Shown here: one piece after another, positions 1-5,832 of the stretch
How positions within the stretch are numbered: the first letter of the stretch is position 1
Layout of the letters: every line of letters begins with the position of its first letter
Assembly: GCA_009908925.1 (NCBI GenBank)
Contig: JAAAOH010000291.1
Span: 1 to 8,085 of the forward strand
Direction: 5' to 3'
Origin: Spirochaetota bacterium
GTDB taxonomy: Bacteria > Spirochaetota > Spirochaetia > DSM-27196 > PWMO01
DNA length: 8,085 nt
Translations under genes and position numbers: made by a program
The notes under the pieces: model-generated
Told to the model about the DNA's origin: nothing
Seen by the model: the letters and a program-made list of their open reading frames with translations, nothing else
The model's database searches: none

Positions 1-1
1 C

Positions 2-532
2 GAGCGCTCACGCTACATGTCGTTTCGCACCACCAAGAATCTCCTCGTGTTCATCATGGCACTCATCGTGGTGGTTGCGGCGGTCAACATATCCTCGTCC
101 CTCGTCATGCTCGTCCTCGAAAAACAGTCCGAGATAGCCATTCTCAAGAGTATCGGGGCGAGTCCGGCGGGGATCAGGCGCGTGTTCGTCCTGGCCGGGT
201 TCTTCACCGGTGTGCTCGGCGCCGCGCTCGGGCTTGCGGTGGGATTGGCGCTTGCCGTGAACATAAACGGCGTCCTCGCGGGGATCGAGGCCCTCGCCGA
301 CTGGATACAGGGCGGTGTGTACCTTCTGCTCTCGCCCGTGGTGGACGACGTGCCCCGCAGCCTCAACGTATTTCATTCCGAGTTTTATCTGGAGACGATT
401 CCGATCACGGTCGATCCCGCTCAGCTGTTCGCAGTGGCCGCGCTTACGGTACTGCTTGCCACCCTCGCGGCGCTCGTGCCCGCCTACCGGGCCGGACGGA
501 TCCGGCCGCTCGAGGTTATGCGGCGGCATTGA
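2..532 (+). CDS. LolC/LolE-like FtsX-family ABC permease, C-terminal part
   Basis: This frame is open from the left edge, so the start is missing; 176 residues are visible. It looks like the C-terminal half of an FtsX-fold permease of the LolC/LolE type, which with the LolD ATPase releases lipoproteins from the inner membrane for transport to the outer membrane. A membrane segment at about residues 13-35 is followed by the cytoplasmic coupling stretch EKQSEIAILKSIGASP, which is very characteristic of LolC/LolE. A second hydrophobic segment (about 61-90), a periplasmic stretch and a third segment (about 143-163) follow. The protein ends in PLEVMRRH, like the PLEVLR end usual in FtsX permeases. 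LolC and LolE cannot be separated from this fragment, and another MacB/FtsX-type exporter remains possible. It is co-directional with mcsA but 137 bp upstream, so probably a separate transcription unit. Confidence 0.85.
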   Translation, partial: ERSRYMSFRTTKNLLVFIMALIVVVAAVNISSSLVMLVLEKQSEIAILKSIGASPAGIRRVFVLAGFFTGVLGAALGLAVGLALAVNINGVLAGIEALADWIQGGVYLLLSPVVDDVPRSLNVFHSEFYLETIPITVDPAQLFAVAALTVLLATLAALVPAYRAGRIRPLEVMRRH

Positions 533-547
533 GGAGAATTGCTCAAC

Positions 548-576
548 TTGCCGTTTGAGAGAAAATACACTAAATT
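548..576 (+). promoter_or_regulatory. candidate sigma70-type promoter for mcsA-mcsB-clpC
   Basis: TTGCCG (548-553) and TAAATT (571-576) are separated by exactly 17 bp, each matching four of six consensus bases. The site lies just after the permease stop in a locally AT-richer patch and would give a leader of about 85 nt before mcsA. No tandem GGTCAAA (CtsR) or TTAGCACTC/GAGTGCTAA (CIRCE) element is visible around it. Confidence 0.3.
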
Positions 577-580
577 CCAT

Positions 581-606
581 CCGGCCAGACGGTAACCGAA
601 CGCCGG
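581..606 (+). repeat. inverted repeat in the mcsA leader
   Basis: CCGGC (581-585) pairs with GCCGG (602-606), and the interior holds the near-palindrome CGGTAACCG (590-598). It could form an imperfect stem in the untranslated leader, or be a weak terminator for the upstream permease gene. No T-run follows, so the terminator reading is weak. Confidence 0.25.
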
Positions 607-623
607 AATCCGTCACGTGTCTT

Positions 624-652
624 TTGCATTGCCGCCGCATGCGATGTAGACT
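624..652 (+). promoter_or_regulatory. alternative weak promoter just upstream of mcsA
   Basis: TTGCAT (624-629) and TAGACT (647-652) are 17 bp apart. The -35 match is poor (three of six). Transcription would begin at about 659, immediately before the ribosome binding site at 660-665, leaving almost no leader, so this is less likely than the site at 548-576. Confidence 0.15.
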
Positions 653-659
653 GAACACA

Positions 660-665
660 GGGAGG
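660..665 (+). promoter_or_regulatory. ribosome binding site fixing the TTG start of mcsA
   Basis: GGGAGG at 660-665 lies 4 nt before TTG at 670. The spacing is short but the match is strong. The resulting N-terminus (M-L-C-x-x-C) is the one expected for McsA, which supports the unusual TTG start over any downstream codon. Confidence 0.6.
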
Positions 666-669
666 CAAT

Positions 670-1167
670 TTGCTGTGCAACATCTGCGGTGAACGAGAGG
701 GCGTCATCAGGATCCAGCGGGTCTGGGGGAAGCAGACCGAAGAGCTGATGCTCTGTGAAGGCTGCGCCCTCGAGCTGGGTATCGAGCCGCAATCGACGAT
801 GCCGACGCCGAGCGTGCAGGAGTTGGTCTCCGGTGCGTTCAACGCCGACCCCGAAGCGGAGGAGGACGCCCGGTGCGACGGCTGCGGCAGGCTCTATCGC
901 GACATCCGCCAGACGGGCGAGGTCGGCTGCGCGCAATGCTACGCCGTGTTCGAGGGGGAGATCCGATCCATCCTGGAGCGGCGCCCGAGCCCTGCGCAGC
1001 ACGCTGGCAAGTATCCGGAGCGCCTCCTCATGTACAAGCGTTTCTTCGTGGATCGCGAGCGGGTGCGGCGGCGCCTGGAGGCCGCAGTGGCCGCGGAGGA
1101 CTACGAGGCGGCGGCGCGTCTGCGGGATGAGCTCTCGGTCATGGACCGCGAGGTAAGTGATGGCTGA
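670..1167 (+). CDS. mcsA: McsA, zinc-finger activator of the arginine kinase McsB (UVR motif)
   Basis: The 165-residue product matches McsA in length and layout. Four CxxC pairs at residues 3/6, 29/32, 69/72 and 87/90 should bind two zinc ions. A UVR-like helical hairpin lies at about 128-160, with EAAVAAEDYEAAARLRDEL as its core. In Firmicutes, McsA binds McsB, stimulates its protein-arginine kinase activity and helps couple it to ClpC; the UVR motif resembles those of UvrB, UvrC and ClpC. The start is TTG, chosen from the ribosome binding site and the typical M-L-C-x-x-C beginning. The gene overlaps mcsB by 8 bp, which suggests translational coupling. The order mcsA-mcsB-clpC is the Firmicutes stress operon without its usual first gene, ctsR. 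All zinc ligands are present. The family call is secure; a McsB-activating role here is inferred and depends on whether the partner is catalytic. Confidence 0.93.
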   Translation: MLCNICGEREGVIRIQRVWGKQTEELMLCEGCALELGIEPQSTMPTPSVQELVSGAFNADPEAEEDARCDGCGRLYRDIRQTGEVGCAQCYAVFEGEIRSILERRPSPAQHAGKYPERLLMYKRFFVDRERVRRRLEAAVAAEDYEAAARLRDELSVMDREVSDG

Positions 1168-2197
1168 CCTGAAGCACGAGACGAGCTGGTTCTCCGATCA
1201 GGGCCCGGAGCAGGACGTGGTCATGTCCTCGCGCGTGCGCCTGGCCCGCAACGTCGTGGGCTATGCCTTCCCGGGCCACATGCAGCCGCGCGAGCGGGCC
1301 GAGCTCGAAGATAGCCTGGCGGAGTACTTCTCCGACCGCGAGGAGGAGTTCGGTGCATTCGACACCGACGAGGAAGGATTCCGCGAGCTCCTCGTGGAGC
1401 GGAATTTCTTTCCGGCCGAGCCCGCCCTCGATGCGGGGCCGCTGTACCTGAGAAATGATGAGCGACTGGCCGTCCAGGTGAACAATGTCGATCATTTGCG
1501 GATTGTGAGCTTTCGTGGCGGACTGGATTTGCGCGGAGCGCTCGACGATGGCGATGAGATTGACGATAGTTTAGAAGACGAGTTTCCGGTTTCGGTTTCG
1601 CTCGAGTGGGGATATCTCACTGCACGCCTGGATGACCTCGGAACGGGGTTGCGGGCATCGACCATGCTGCACCTTCCTGCCCTGCGGCGATTGGGTCTCC
1701 TCGAGGAGGCGCTCGGTGCGGTCTGGAAGGAAGGCTTTTCGGTGCGAGGGTTCGCGCTCGAGGGCACGGAGTCGCTCGGGGATGTATATCAGCTCGCGTC
1801 CCGGCAGACGCTGGGTATCGGCGAGGAAGAGCTCGTCGAAAAACTTGAACGTGCGACGATGCAGTTGGTAAATTATGAGCGACACGTGCGGGAGAGTCTG
1901 ACTGATTCCCGCAGGGGTGAAACCGAGGACGCCGTGTACCGGGCGATGGGAATACTGTCGTATTCGCGTTGCCTTACGCGGACAGAAGCATTCAGGCTAC
2001 TGTCGTGGTTGAGACTGGGCGTGGCACTGGGCATGGCGCAGGAGATAACGTTGGCACAGGCAACATCGTTGTTTTTCCTCACGCAACGTTCTCATGTTGT
2101 TCACTCACTGAAGGGTTACGGCATCGATGATACACAGGAGAACGAAGACGAGCAGCGAGCGGTACTGCTACGGCGGTACCTCGAGTCACAGCGCTGA
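1160..2197 (+). CDS. mcsB: McsB-family protein-arginine kinase homologue with altered catalytic residues
   Basis: The 345-residue product belongs to the ATP:guanido phosphotransferase family and sits in the mcsA-mcsB-clpC order, so it is McsB by homology and context. ATG 1160 is preferred over GTG 1157 because GAGG (1150-1153) then has 6-nt spacing. Retained elements are the N-terminal SSRVRLARN (23-31), R114 in DHLR, LGTGLRAS (160-167), R196 and E201 (matching R207 and E212 of Bacillus subtilis). Compared from memory with B. subtilis McsB, several key positions differ. The NEED loop is NNVD (108-111), losing the guanidinium-contacting Glu. The SCPTN loop is ARLDD (155-159), so the Cys167 position is R156. 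A nucleotide-site His is N82. The allosteric RDxxRA motif is EDEQRA (329-334). The reading frame is intact, so this is not simple decay. It may be a pseudokinase or adaptor, or have changed activity. Protein-arginine phosphorylation should not be assumed. Confidence 0.9.
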   Translation: MADLKHETSWFSDQGPEQDVVMSSRVRLARNVVGYAFPGHMQPRERAELEDSLAEYFSDREEEFGAFDTDEEGFRELLVERNFFPAEPALDAGPLYLRNDERLAVQVNNVDHLRIVSFRGGLDLRGALDDGDEIDDSLEDEFPVSVSLEWGYLTARLDDLGTGLRASTMLHLPALRRLGLLEEALGAVWKEGFSVRGFALEGTESLGDVYQLASRQTLGIGEEELVEKLERATMQLVNYERHVRESLTDSRRGETEDAVYRAMGILSYSRCLTRTEAFRLLSWLRLGVALGMAQEITLAQATSLFFLTQRSHVVHSLKGYGIDDTQENEDEQRAVLLRRYLESQR

Positions 2198-2201
2198 CTC
2201 T

Positions 2202-2207
2202 GGGAGG
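2202..2207 (+). promoter_or_regulatory. strong ribosome binding site of clpC
   Basis: GGGAGG lies 6 nt before ATG 2214, inside the 16-bp gap after mcsB. It fixes the clpC start and suggests efficient independent initiation rather than strict coupling to mcsB. Confidence 0.7.
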
Positions 2208-2213
2208 ATCTGA

Positions 2214-4718
2214 ATGTTCAAAGGACTAACACAGCGAGCACAGAAAGTGCTGACCATACTTGCCCAGGATGAGGCAAAGCGCTTTCACTCGGACCAATTG
2301 CTCCCCGAACACATCGTTCTCGCCCTCCTCAAAGAGGGAGGCGGACTTGGATATAAAGCACTCGAGAAGGTCATGATCGACCCTGCAAAGATGCAGCTCG
2401 AGCTCGAAAAGGCTATTCCCAAGAAGCGCGGCGGATTCATCCTCGGCGATGTGCCCCCGTCACCTCGGGGCAAGAAAGTCCTCGAAGACTCCGCGGAAGA
2501 GGCGAGAAATCTCGGGCACGAGTATATCGGCACTGAACATCTTCTGCTCGCGTGCCTGCGCGAGCCGAACGGCGAAACGACGAAGTTTCTCGGCAAGCAC
2601 AATGTGACCATAGAGACACTGAGAGAGGTAATTGCCGAGCTCAGCGGGTCCACCACCGGCGGTGGTGCGACGGCATCCCGGCTTCCGCAGCAGAAGAGAA
2701 AAATGCAGCAGGGACAGACAGGAAAGAAATCCACGCCGACGTTGGACGAGTTTGCACGTGATCTCACCGAACTGGCACGTGAGGACAAGCTCGATCCGGT
2801 CGTGGGGCGTGACAAGGAAATAGATCGCGTCATTCAGATACTGGCGCGTCGAACGAAGAACAACCCCGTCCTCATCGGAGAGCCCGGTGTCGGTAAAACC
2901 GCCATCGTTGAGGGGCTTGCGCAGAAGATTATCGACGGCTCGGCGCCGGAGGTACTCATCGGAAAGCGCGTGCTCACCCTCGATCTTGCGTCACTCATCG
3001 CCGGCACCAAGTACCGCGGTGAGTTCGAGGAGCGGCTGAAGCGCGTGATGAAGGAAATCATCAACGCCGGTAACGTCATCCTCTTCATCGACGAGCTCCA
3101 CACCATCATTGGTGCAGGAGGCGCCGAGGGTGCCATCGACGCATCGAACATGCTCAAGCCGGCGCTTTCACGCGGGGAAATACAGTGTGTCGGCGCGACG
3201 ACGCTCAACGAGTACAAGAAGTACATAGAGAAGGATGCGGCGCTCGAGCGACGGTTCCAGACCATCTTCGTCGACGAGCCGTCCGTCGAAGAGACCATCG
3301 AGATTCTGAAAGGGATCAAGGAGCGTTACGAGGACCATCACAACGTTTCCTTTACGCCGGGCGCACTCGAGGTGGCCGCGATGCTCTCGCGGCGTTACGT
3401 GCCGGATCGATTCCTGCCGGATAAGGCCATCGACCTCATCGACGAGGCAGGGTCGCGAAAGCGCATCCACAACAGCGTCCGCCCGACCGAGCTCGCCGAT
3501 CTCGAGCGGCAGATCGACCGCCTGAATCAGGAGAAGCTCTCCCTGGTGAACTCCCAGAACTACGAACGCGCCGCAGCCGTCCGCGACGAGGTGCGTCAGC
3601 TGAAGGGGCGGGTCGAAGAGCTCAAGAATCAGTGGAAGGTGACACTCAAAACCGAGCAGAACGTGGTGGACTCCGACGACGTGCAGTACGTGCTCGCCGA
3701 TATCACGGGCATTCCTCTGGCACGCATCGCGCAGAGCGAGCAGGAGAAACTCCTCAATATCGAGGAAGAGCTCCACAAGAGCGTCATCGGTCAGGACGAC
3801 GCCATCAACGCCATCTCCTCGGCCATCCGCCGATCCCGCACCGGCCTCAGCGCGCCGGAGCGGCCCATGGGCTCGTTCATCTTCCTCGGTCCGACCGGCG
3901 TCGGCAAGACGCTTCTGGCCAAGAGCCTCGCGGAGTTCATGTTCGGCAGTGACGAGGCGCTCGTGCGAATCGACATGTCGGACTTCATGGAGAAGCACAA
4001 CGTATCGCGCCTCGTGGGTGCGCCTCCGGGCTACGTCGGCTACGACGAGGGTGGGCTTCTCACCGAGAAGATCCGCCGCAAGCCCTACAGCGTCATCCTG
4101 CTCGATGAGATCGAGAAGGCGCATCCGGACGTATTCAACATCCTGCTGCAGGTTCTCGAGGAAGGGCAGTTGCAGGACAATCTCGGACACACGGTTTCGT
4201 TTCGAAACACAATCATGATCATGACGTCGAATGCCGGCGCGCGGGAGATTTCCCGCGATTCCATGGTCGGCTTTCAGACCGATGAAGACATGATGAACTA
4301 CCGGGAGATCAAGTCCTCGGCGATGAATGAGCTCAGACGGCTGTTCCGTCCGGAGTTCCTCAATCGCGTCGATGAGACCGTGGTCTTCCACAGCCTGCAG
4401 CAGAGCGAGGTCAAGCGCATTCTCGAGATCCTGCTCGGCGAGGTGCAGACCCGGCTCGCGGAGAAGGAGATCGTGCTCGAGGTCACCAAGAAGGCCAAGG
4501 AGTACCTCATCAACCAGGGCTTCGACATCAAGTTTGGTGCCCGCCCGCTGCGACGGACCATACAGAAGGAGGTGGAGGATCCCCTCTCGATGGAAATCCT
4601 CAAGGGCAGGTTTCACGAAGGCAGCCACGTGGTGGTGAGCATCCGCAACGGAAAGATTCACTTCCGCGCCAAGAACACGAAGAAGACCGAGGCGCAGGTG
4701 CCGGTGGCGGCGAACTGA
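2214..4718 (+). CDS. clpC: ClpC, double-AAA+ unfoldase of the ClpCP protease
   Basis: The 834-residue protein has full ClpC architecture. The Clp N-domain double repeat spans about 1-145. The first AAA+ module has Walker A GEPGVGKT (222-229) and Walker B ILFIDE (289-294). A coiled-coil M domain around 410-475 carries the UVR-like stretch NYERAAAVRDEV, which marks ClpC rather than ClpB or ClpA. The second AAA+ module has GPTGVGKT (559-566) and VILLDE (627-632). VGF at 685-687 is the tripeptide that docks ClpP. The protein unfolds substrates by ATP hydrolysis and feeds them to ClpP in the cytoplasm; ClpP is not in this window. E32 (PEH) and E108 (GTEH) correspond to the N-domain acidic residues that bind phosphoarginine in B. 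subtilis ClpC, so the reader side looks intact. It is the last gene of the operon, followed by a hairpin-rich region. Codon use in the first 80 or so codons is more AT-rich at third positions than later. Confidence 0.97.
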   Translation: MFKGLTQRAQKVLTILAQDEAKRFHSDQLLPEHIVLALLKEGGGLGYKALEKVMIDPAKMQLELEKAIPKKRGGFILGDVPPSPRGKKVLEDSAEEARNLGHEYIGTEHLLLACLREPNGETTKFLGKHNVTIETLREVIAELSGSTTGGGATASRLPQQKRKMQQGQTGKKSTPTLDEFARDLTELAREDKLDPVVGRDKEIDRVIQILARRTKNNPVLIGEPGVGKTAIVEGLAQKIIDGSAPEVLIGKRVLTLDLASLIAGTKYRGEFEERLKRVMKEIINAGNVILFIDELHTIIGAGGAEGAIDASNMLKPALSRGEIQCVGATTLNEYKKYIEKDAALERRFQTIFVDEPSVEETIEILKGIKERYEDHHNVSFTPGALEVAAMLSRRYVPDRFLPDKAIDLIDEAGSRKRIHNSVRPTELADLERQIDRLNQEKLSLVNSQNYERAAAVRDEVRQLKGRVEELKNQWKVTLKTEQNVVDSDDVQYVLADITGIPLARIAQSEQEKLLNIEEELHKSVIGQDDAINAISSAIRRSRTGLSAPERPMGSFIFLGPTGVGKTLLAKSLAEFMFGSDEALVRIDMSDFMEKHNVSRLVGAPPGYVGYDEGGLLTEKIRRKPYSVILLDEIEKAHPDVFNILLQVLEEGQLQDNLGHTVSFRNTIMIMTSNAGAREISRDSMVGFQTDEDMMNYREIKSSAMNELRRLFRPEFLNRVDETVVFHSLQQSEVKRILEILLGEVQTRLAEKEIVLEVTKKAKEYLINQGFDIKFGARPLRRTIQKEVEDPLSMEILKGRFHEGSHVVVSIRNGKIHFRAKNTKKTEAQVPVAAN

Positions 4719-4721
4719 GTA

Positions 4722-4739
4722 GGGGGCGGGATTGCCCCC
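4722..4739 (+). terminator. hairpin just after clpC, possible terminator
   Basis: GGGGGC (4722-4727) pairs with GCCCCC (4734-4739) around a 6-nt loop, starting 3 nt after the clpC stop. No T-tract follows, so it may protect the 3' end of the mRNA or act as a weak terminator rather than a classical one. Confidence 0.4.
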
Positions 4740-4748
4740 GAGCGGTGA

Positions 4749-4780
4749 GCCGGCGTGACCGGCCGGCGATCGCAGCCGGC
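4749..4780. repeat. three GCCGGC copies at 13-bp spacing
   Basis: The palindrome GCCGGC begins at 4749, 4762 and 4775, with 7-bp spacers of unrelated sequence. Each pair can also form a stem. This may be chance in GC-rich spacer DNA or part of the structured end between the convergent genes. Confidence 0.4.
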
Positions 4781-4810
4781 CCGGGCGACGTCAACGCCGC
4801 AGTCGCCCGG
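4781..4810. repeat. 9-bp inverted repeat with 12-nt loop
   Basis: CCGGGCGAC (4781-4789) pairs perfectly with GTCGCCCGG (4802-4810). It is the middle one of three hairpins between clpC and the convergent gene. No T-run follows on either strand, so it is a structural repeat of unknown role. Confidence 0.45.
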
Positions 4811-4844
4811 CAGCATCAGATAGAAACAGCAGCATGCAACGACG

Positions 4845-4866
4845 GCGGCCCCGGAAACGGGGCCGC
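4845..4866. terminator. bidirectional hairpin terminator between convergent genes
   Basis: GCGGCCCCG (4845-4853) pairs perfectly with CGGGGCCGC (4858-4866) around the stable tetraloop GAAA. It is followed on the + strand by TTCAATT and lies 5 bp beyond the stop of the minus-strand gene. The perfect GC-rich stem and its place between convergent genes fit an intrinsic terminator serving both sides, although the U-tract is short. Confidence 0.6.
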
Positions 4867-4871
4867 TTCAA

Positions 4872-5768
4872 TTAGCGGATCCTCTCGAGCCCGTCCATGG
4901 TGTCGCGGGCGAAGAGCTCGTAGGTTTCCCGGTAGGGTACCTCAAGGGATCGCCGGCGTTCTTCCATCCGTCCCAGTATTTCGGCCGGATCGGCCTTGAT
5001 TCCGCCGGTCGCGATCTCGGCTATGATCGCGTCTCTGTAGGGCTGATCACCGCGCAGGTGGACGAGATCGTCGGCGTATTCCGCCGCACGCTTTTCGATG
5101 TAGTCGAGAGGAGACGGCAACCCCCACTCCCGAACCGGGAAGTCGCCGACGGCGGCGGTCACCTCGGAGATCGAAACGCGATGTTCTCCTCCGTAGTGGA
5201 AGCGCTCGAGTAGGGCGCGCGAGGTAGCCGTTTCCACCTCGATACCCTCACGGCTGCGCATGTCCCAGGCCGCGGCACGCCACGCCTCCGGCTCGTCGCG
5301 TGAACCGTGGCCGACCCTGAAGACCACATAGAGAACATCATCCTGTTGCTCGAAAAAGGATGCCCGCACATCCAGTCCCGGGGGGCGGCCCGTCCCCAGC
5401 TCCAACAGACGCTCCAGCCGGTCCTCCCGCGAATCGTAGAGATACAGATATGTCTCGTGAAACAGATACCGGGCTCTGCCGCCGTCGGGAAAGCGTGCGA
5501 TGCCACGCGGTGCGCGATAGAGCCCGTAGCTTACGAGAATGTAGAGCGATTCATCATGTTGATACCCCTCGCTGAGCTTTCGGGACGTATAGACCTCCTC
5601 GGAGCGCAGGCGGGAGCCCATGGCCGCTGTTTCCCCGGGTGCTCCGAACAACAGCAAAAGCCCGCTTATGACGGCGAGCACGGGATCCGCTCGGCGGCGG
5701 CGCCCCGTCGGATGCGGATTCGTTCGAACGCGAGACATAAACGGCACGCAAAATGGTGGGACTCGCAC
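4872..5768 (-). CDS. exported protein of unknown function
   Basis: I do not recognise this 298-residue protein. The start chosen is GTG at 5768, because AGGAG (complement of 5777-5781) lies 8 nt upstream; the ATG at 5738 has no comparable site. An unusually long basic N-region, including RRRR at 23-26, precedes a hydrophobic stretch (about 29-43) and TAA-M at 47-50, a plausible signal peptidase I site, so export to the periplasm is likely. No lipobox cysteine is seen. The mature part is rich in charged and aromatic residues: a beta-looking section (about 55-160) with repeated short Tyr-rich strands, then a helical C-terminus full of Glu and Arg (about 225-298). No enzyme motif stands out. It converges on clpC and diverges from the gene at 5833. 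An outer-membrane- or periplasm-associated role is possible but unsupported beyond the signal. Confidence 0.75.
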   Translation of the reverse strand: MRVPPFCVPFMSRVRTNPHPTGRRRRADPVLAVISGLLLLFGAPGETAAMGSRLRSEEVYTSRKLSEGYQHDESLYILVSYGLYRAPRGIARFPDGGRARYLFHETYLYLYDSREDRLERLLELGTGRPPGLDVRASFFEQQDDVLYVVFRVGHGSRDEPEAWRAAAWDMRSREGIEVETATSRALLERFHYGGEHRVSISEVTAAVGDFPVREWGLPSPLDYIEKRAAEYADDLVHLRGDQPYRDAIIAEIATGGIKADPAEILGRMEERRRSLEVPYRETYELFARDTMDGLERIR

Positions 5769-5774
5769 TATACT
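5769..5774 (+). promoter_or_regulatory. candidate -10 element for the gene at 5833
   Basis: TATACT matches the -10 consensus at five of six bases and lies about 60 bp before the start of the 5833 gene. No good -35 is seen at 16-18 bp upstream (ACGCAA at the 17-bp position). It directly abuts the GTG start codon of the divergent minus-strand gene, so the two units would overlap. Confidence 0.3.
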
Positions 5775-5776
5775 GA

Positions 5777-5781
5777 CTCCT
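5777..5781 (-). promoter_or_regulatory. ribosome binding site supporting the GTG start at 5768
   Basis: Read on the minus strand this is AGGAG, 8 nt before GTG. It decides for the longer N-terminus of the exported protein over the ATG ten codons later. Confidence 0.5.
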
Positions 5782-5832
5782 GAGCACTACAGGATGTGCC
5801 GATCTCTTGTACGCGATAGGAGGGAATCGATC

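Noticed and set aside
8..658. Antisense open frame covering the permease and the mcsA leader
   Set aside because: Its translation is a His/Arg/Glu-rich string without domain character, and it overlaps the clearly coding LolC/LolE-like frame.
1157..1159. GTG at 1157 as the mcsB start
   Set aside because: It leaves only 3 nt from GAGG at 1150-1153, whereas ATG 1160 leaves 6 nt. The difference is one residue.
1845..1874. TTGAAC with an 18-bp spacer and TAAATT inside mcsB, a possible internal promoter for clpC
   Set aside because: It lies in an AT-richer coding patch where such matches arise by chance, and clpC already follows mcsB by 16 bp in an obvious operon.
3168..4661. A 497-codon open frame on the minus strand inside clpC
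   Set aside because: It is antisense to a textbook ClpC coding sequence. Long antisense frames are expected in GC-rich DNA with strong third-base bias, and its translation (rich in His, Leu and Val) resembles no protein family.
5620..5832. Upstream extension of the 5833 gene to an ATG at 5620
   Set aside because: It would overlap the 5' part of the minus-strand exported-protein gene by about 150 bp and lacks a ribosome binding site, while ATG 5833 has AGGAGGG at 8 nt.
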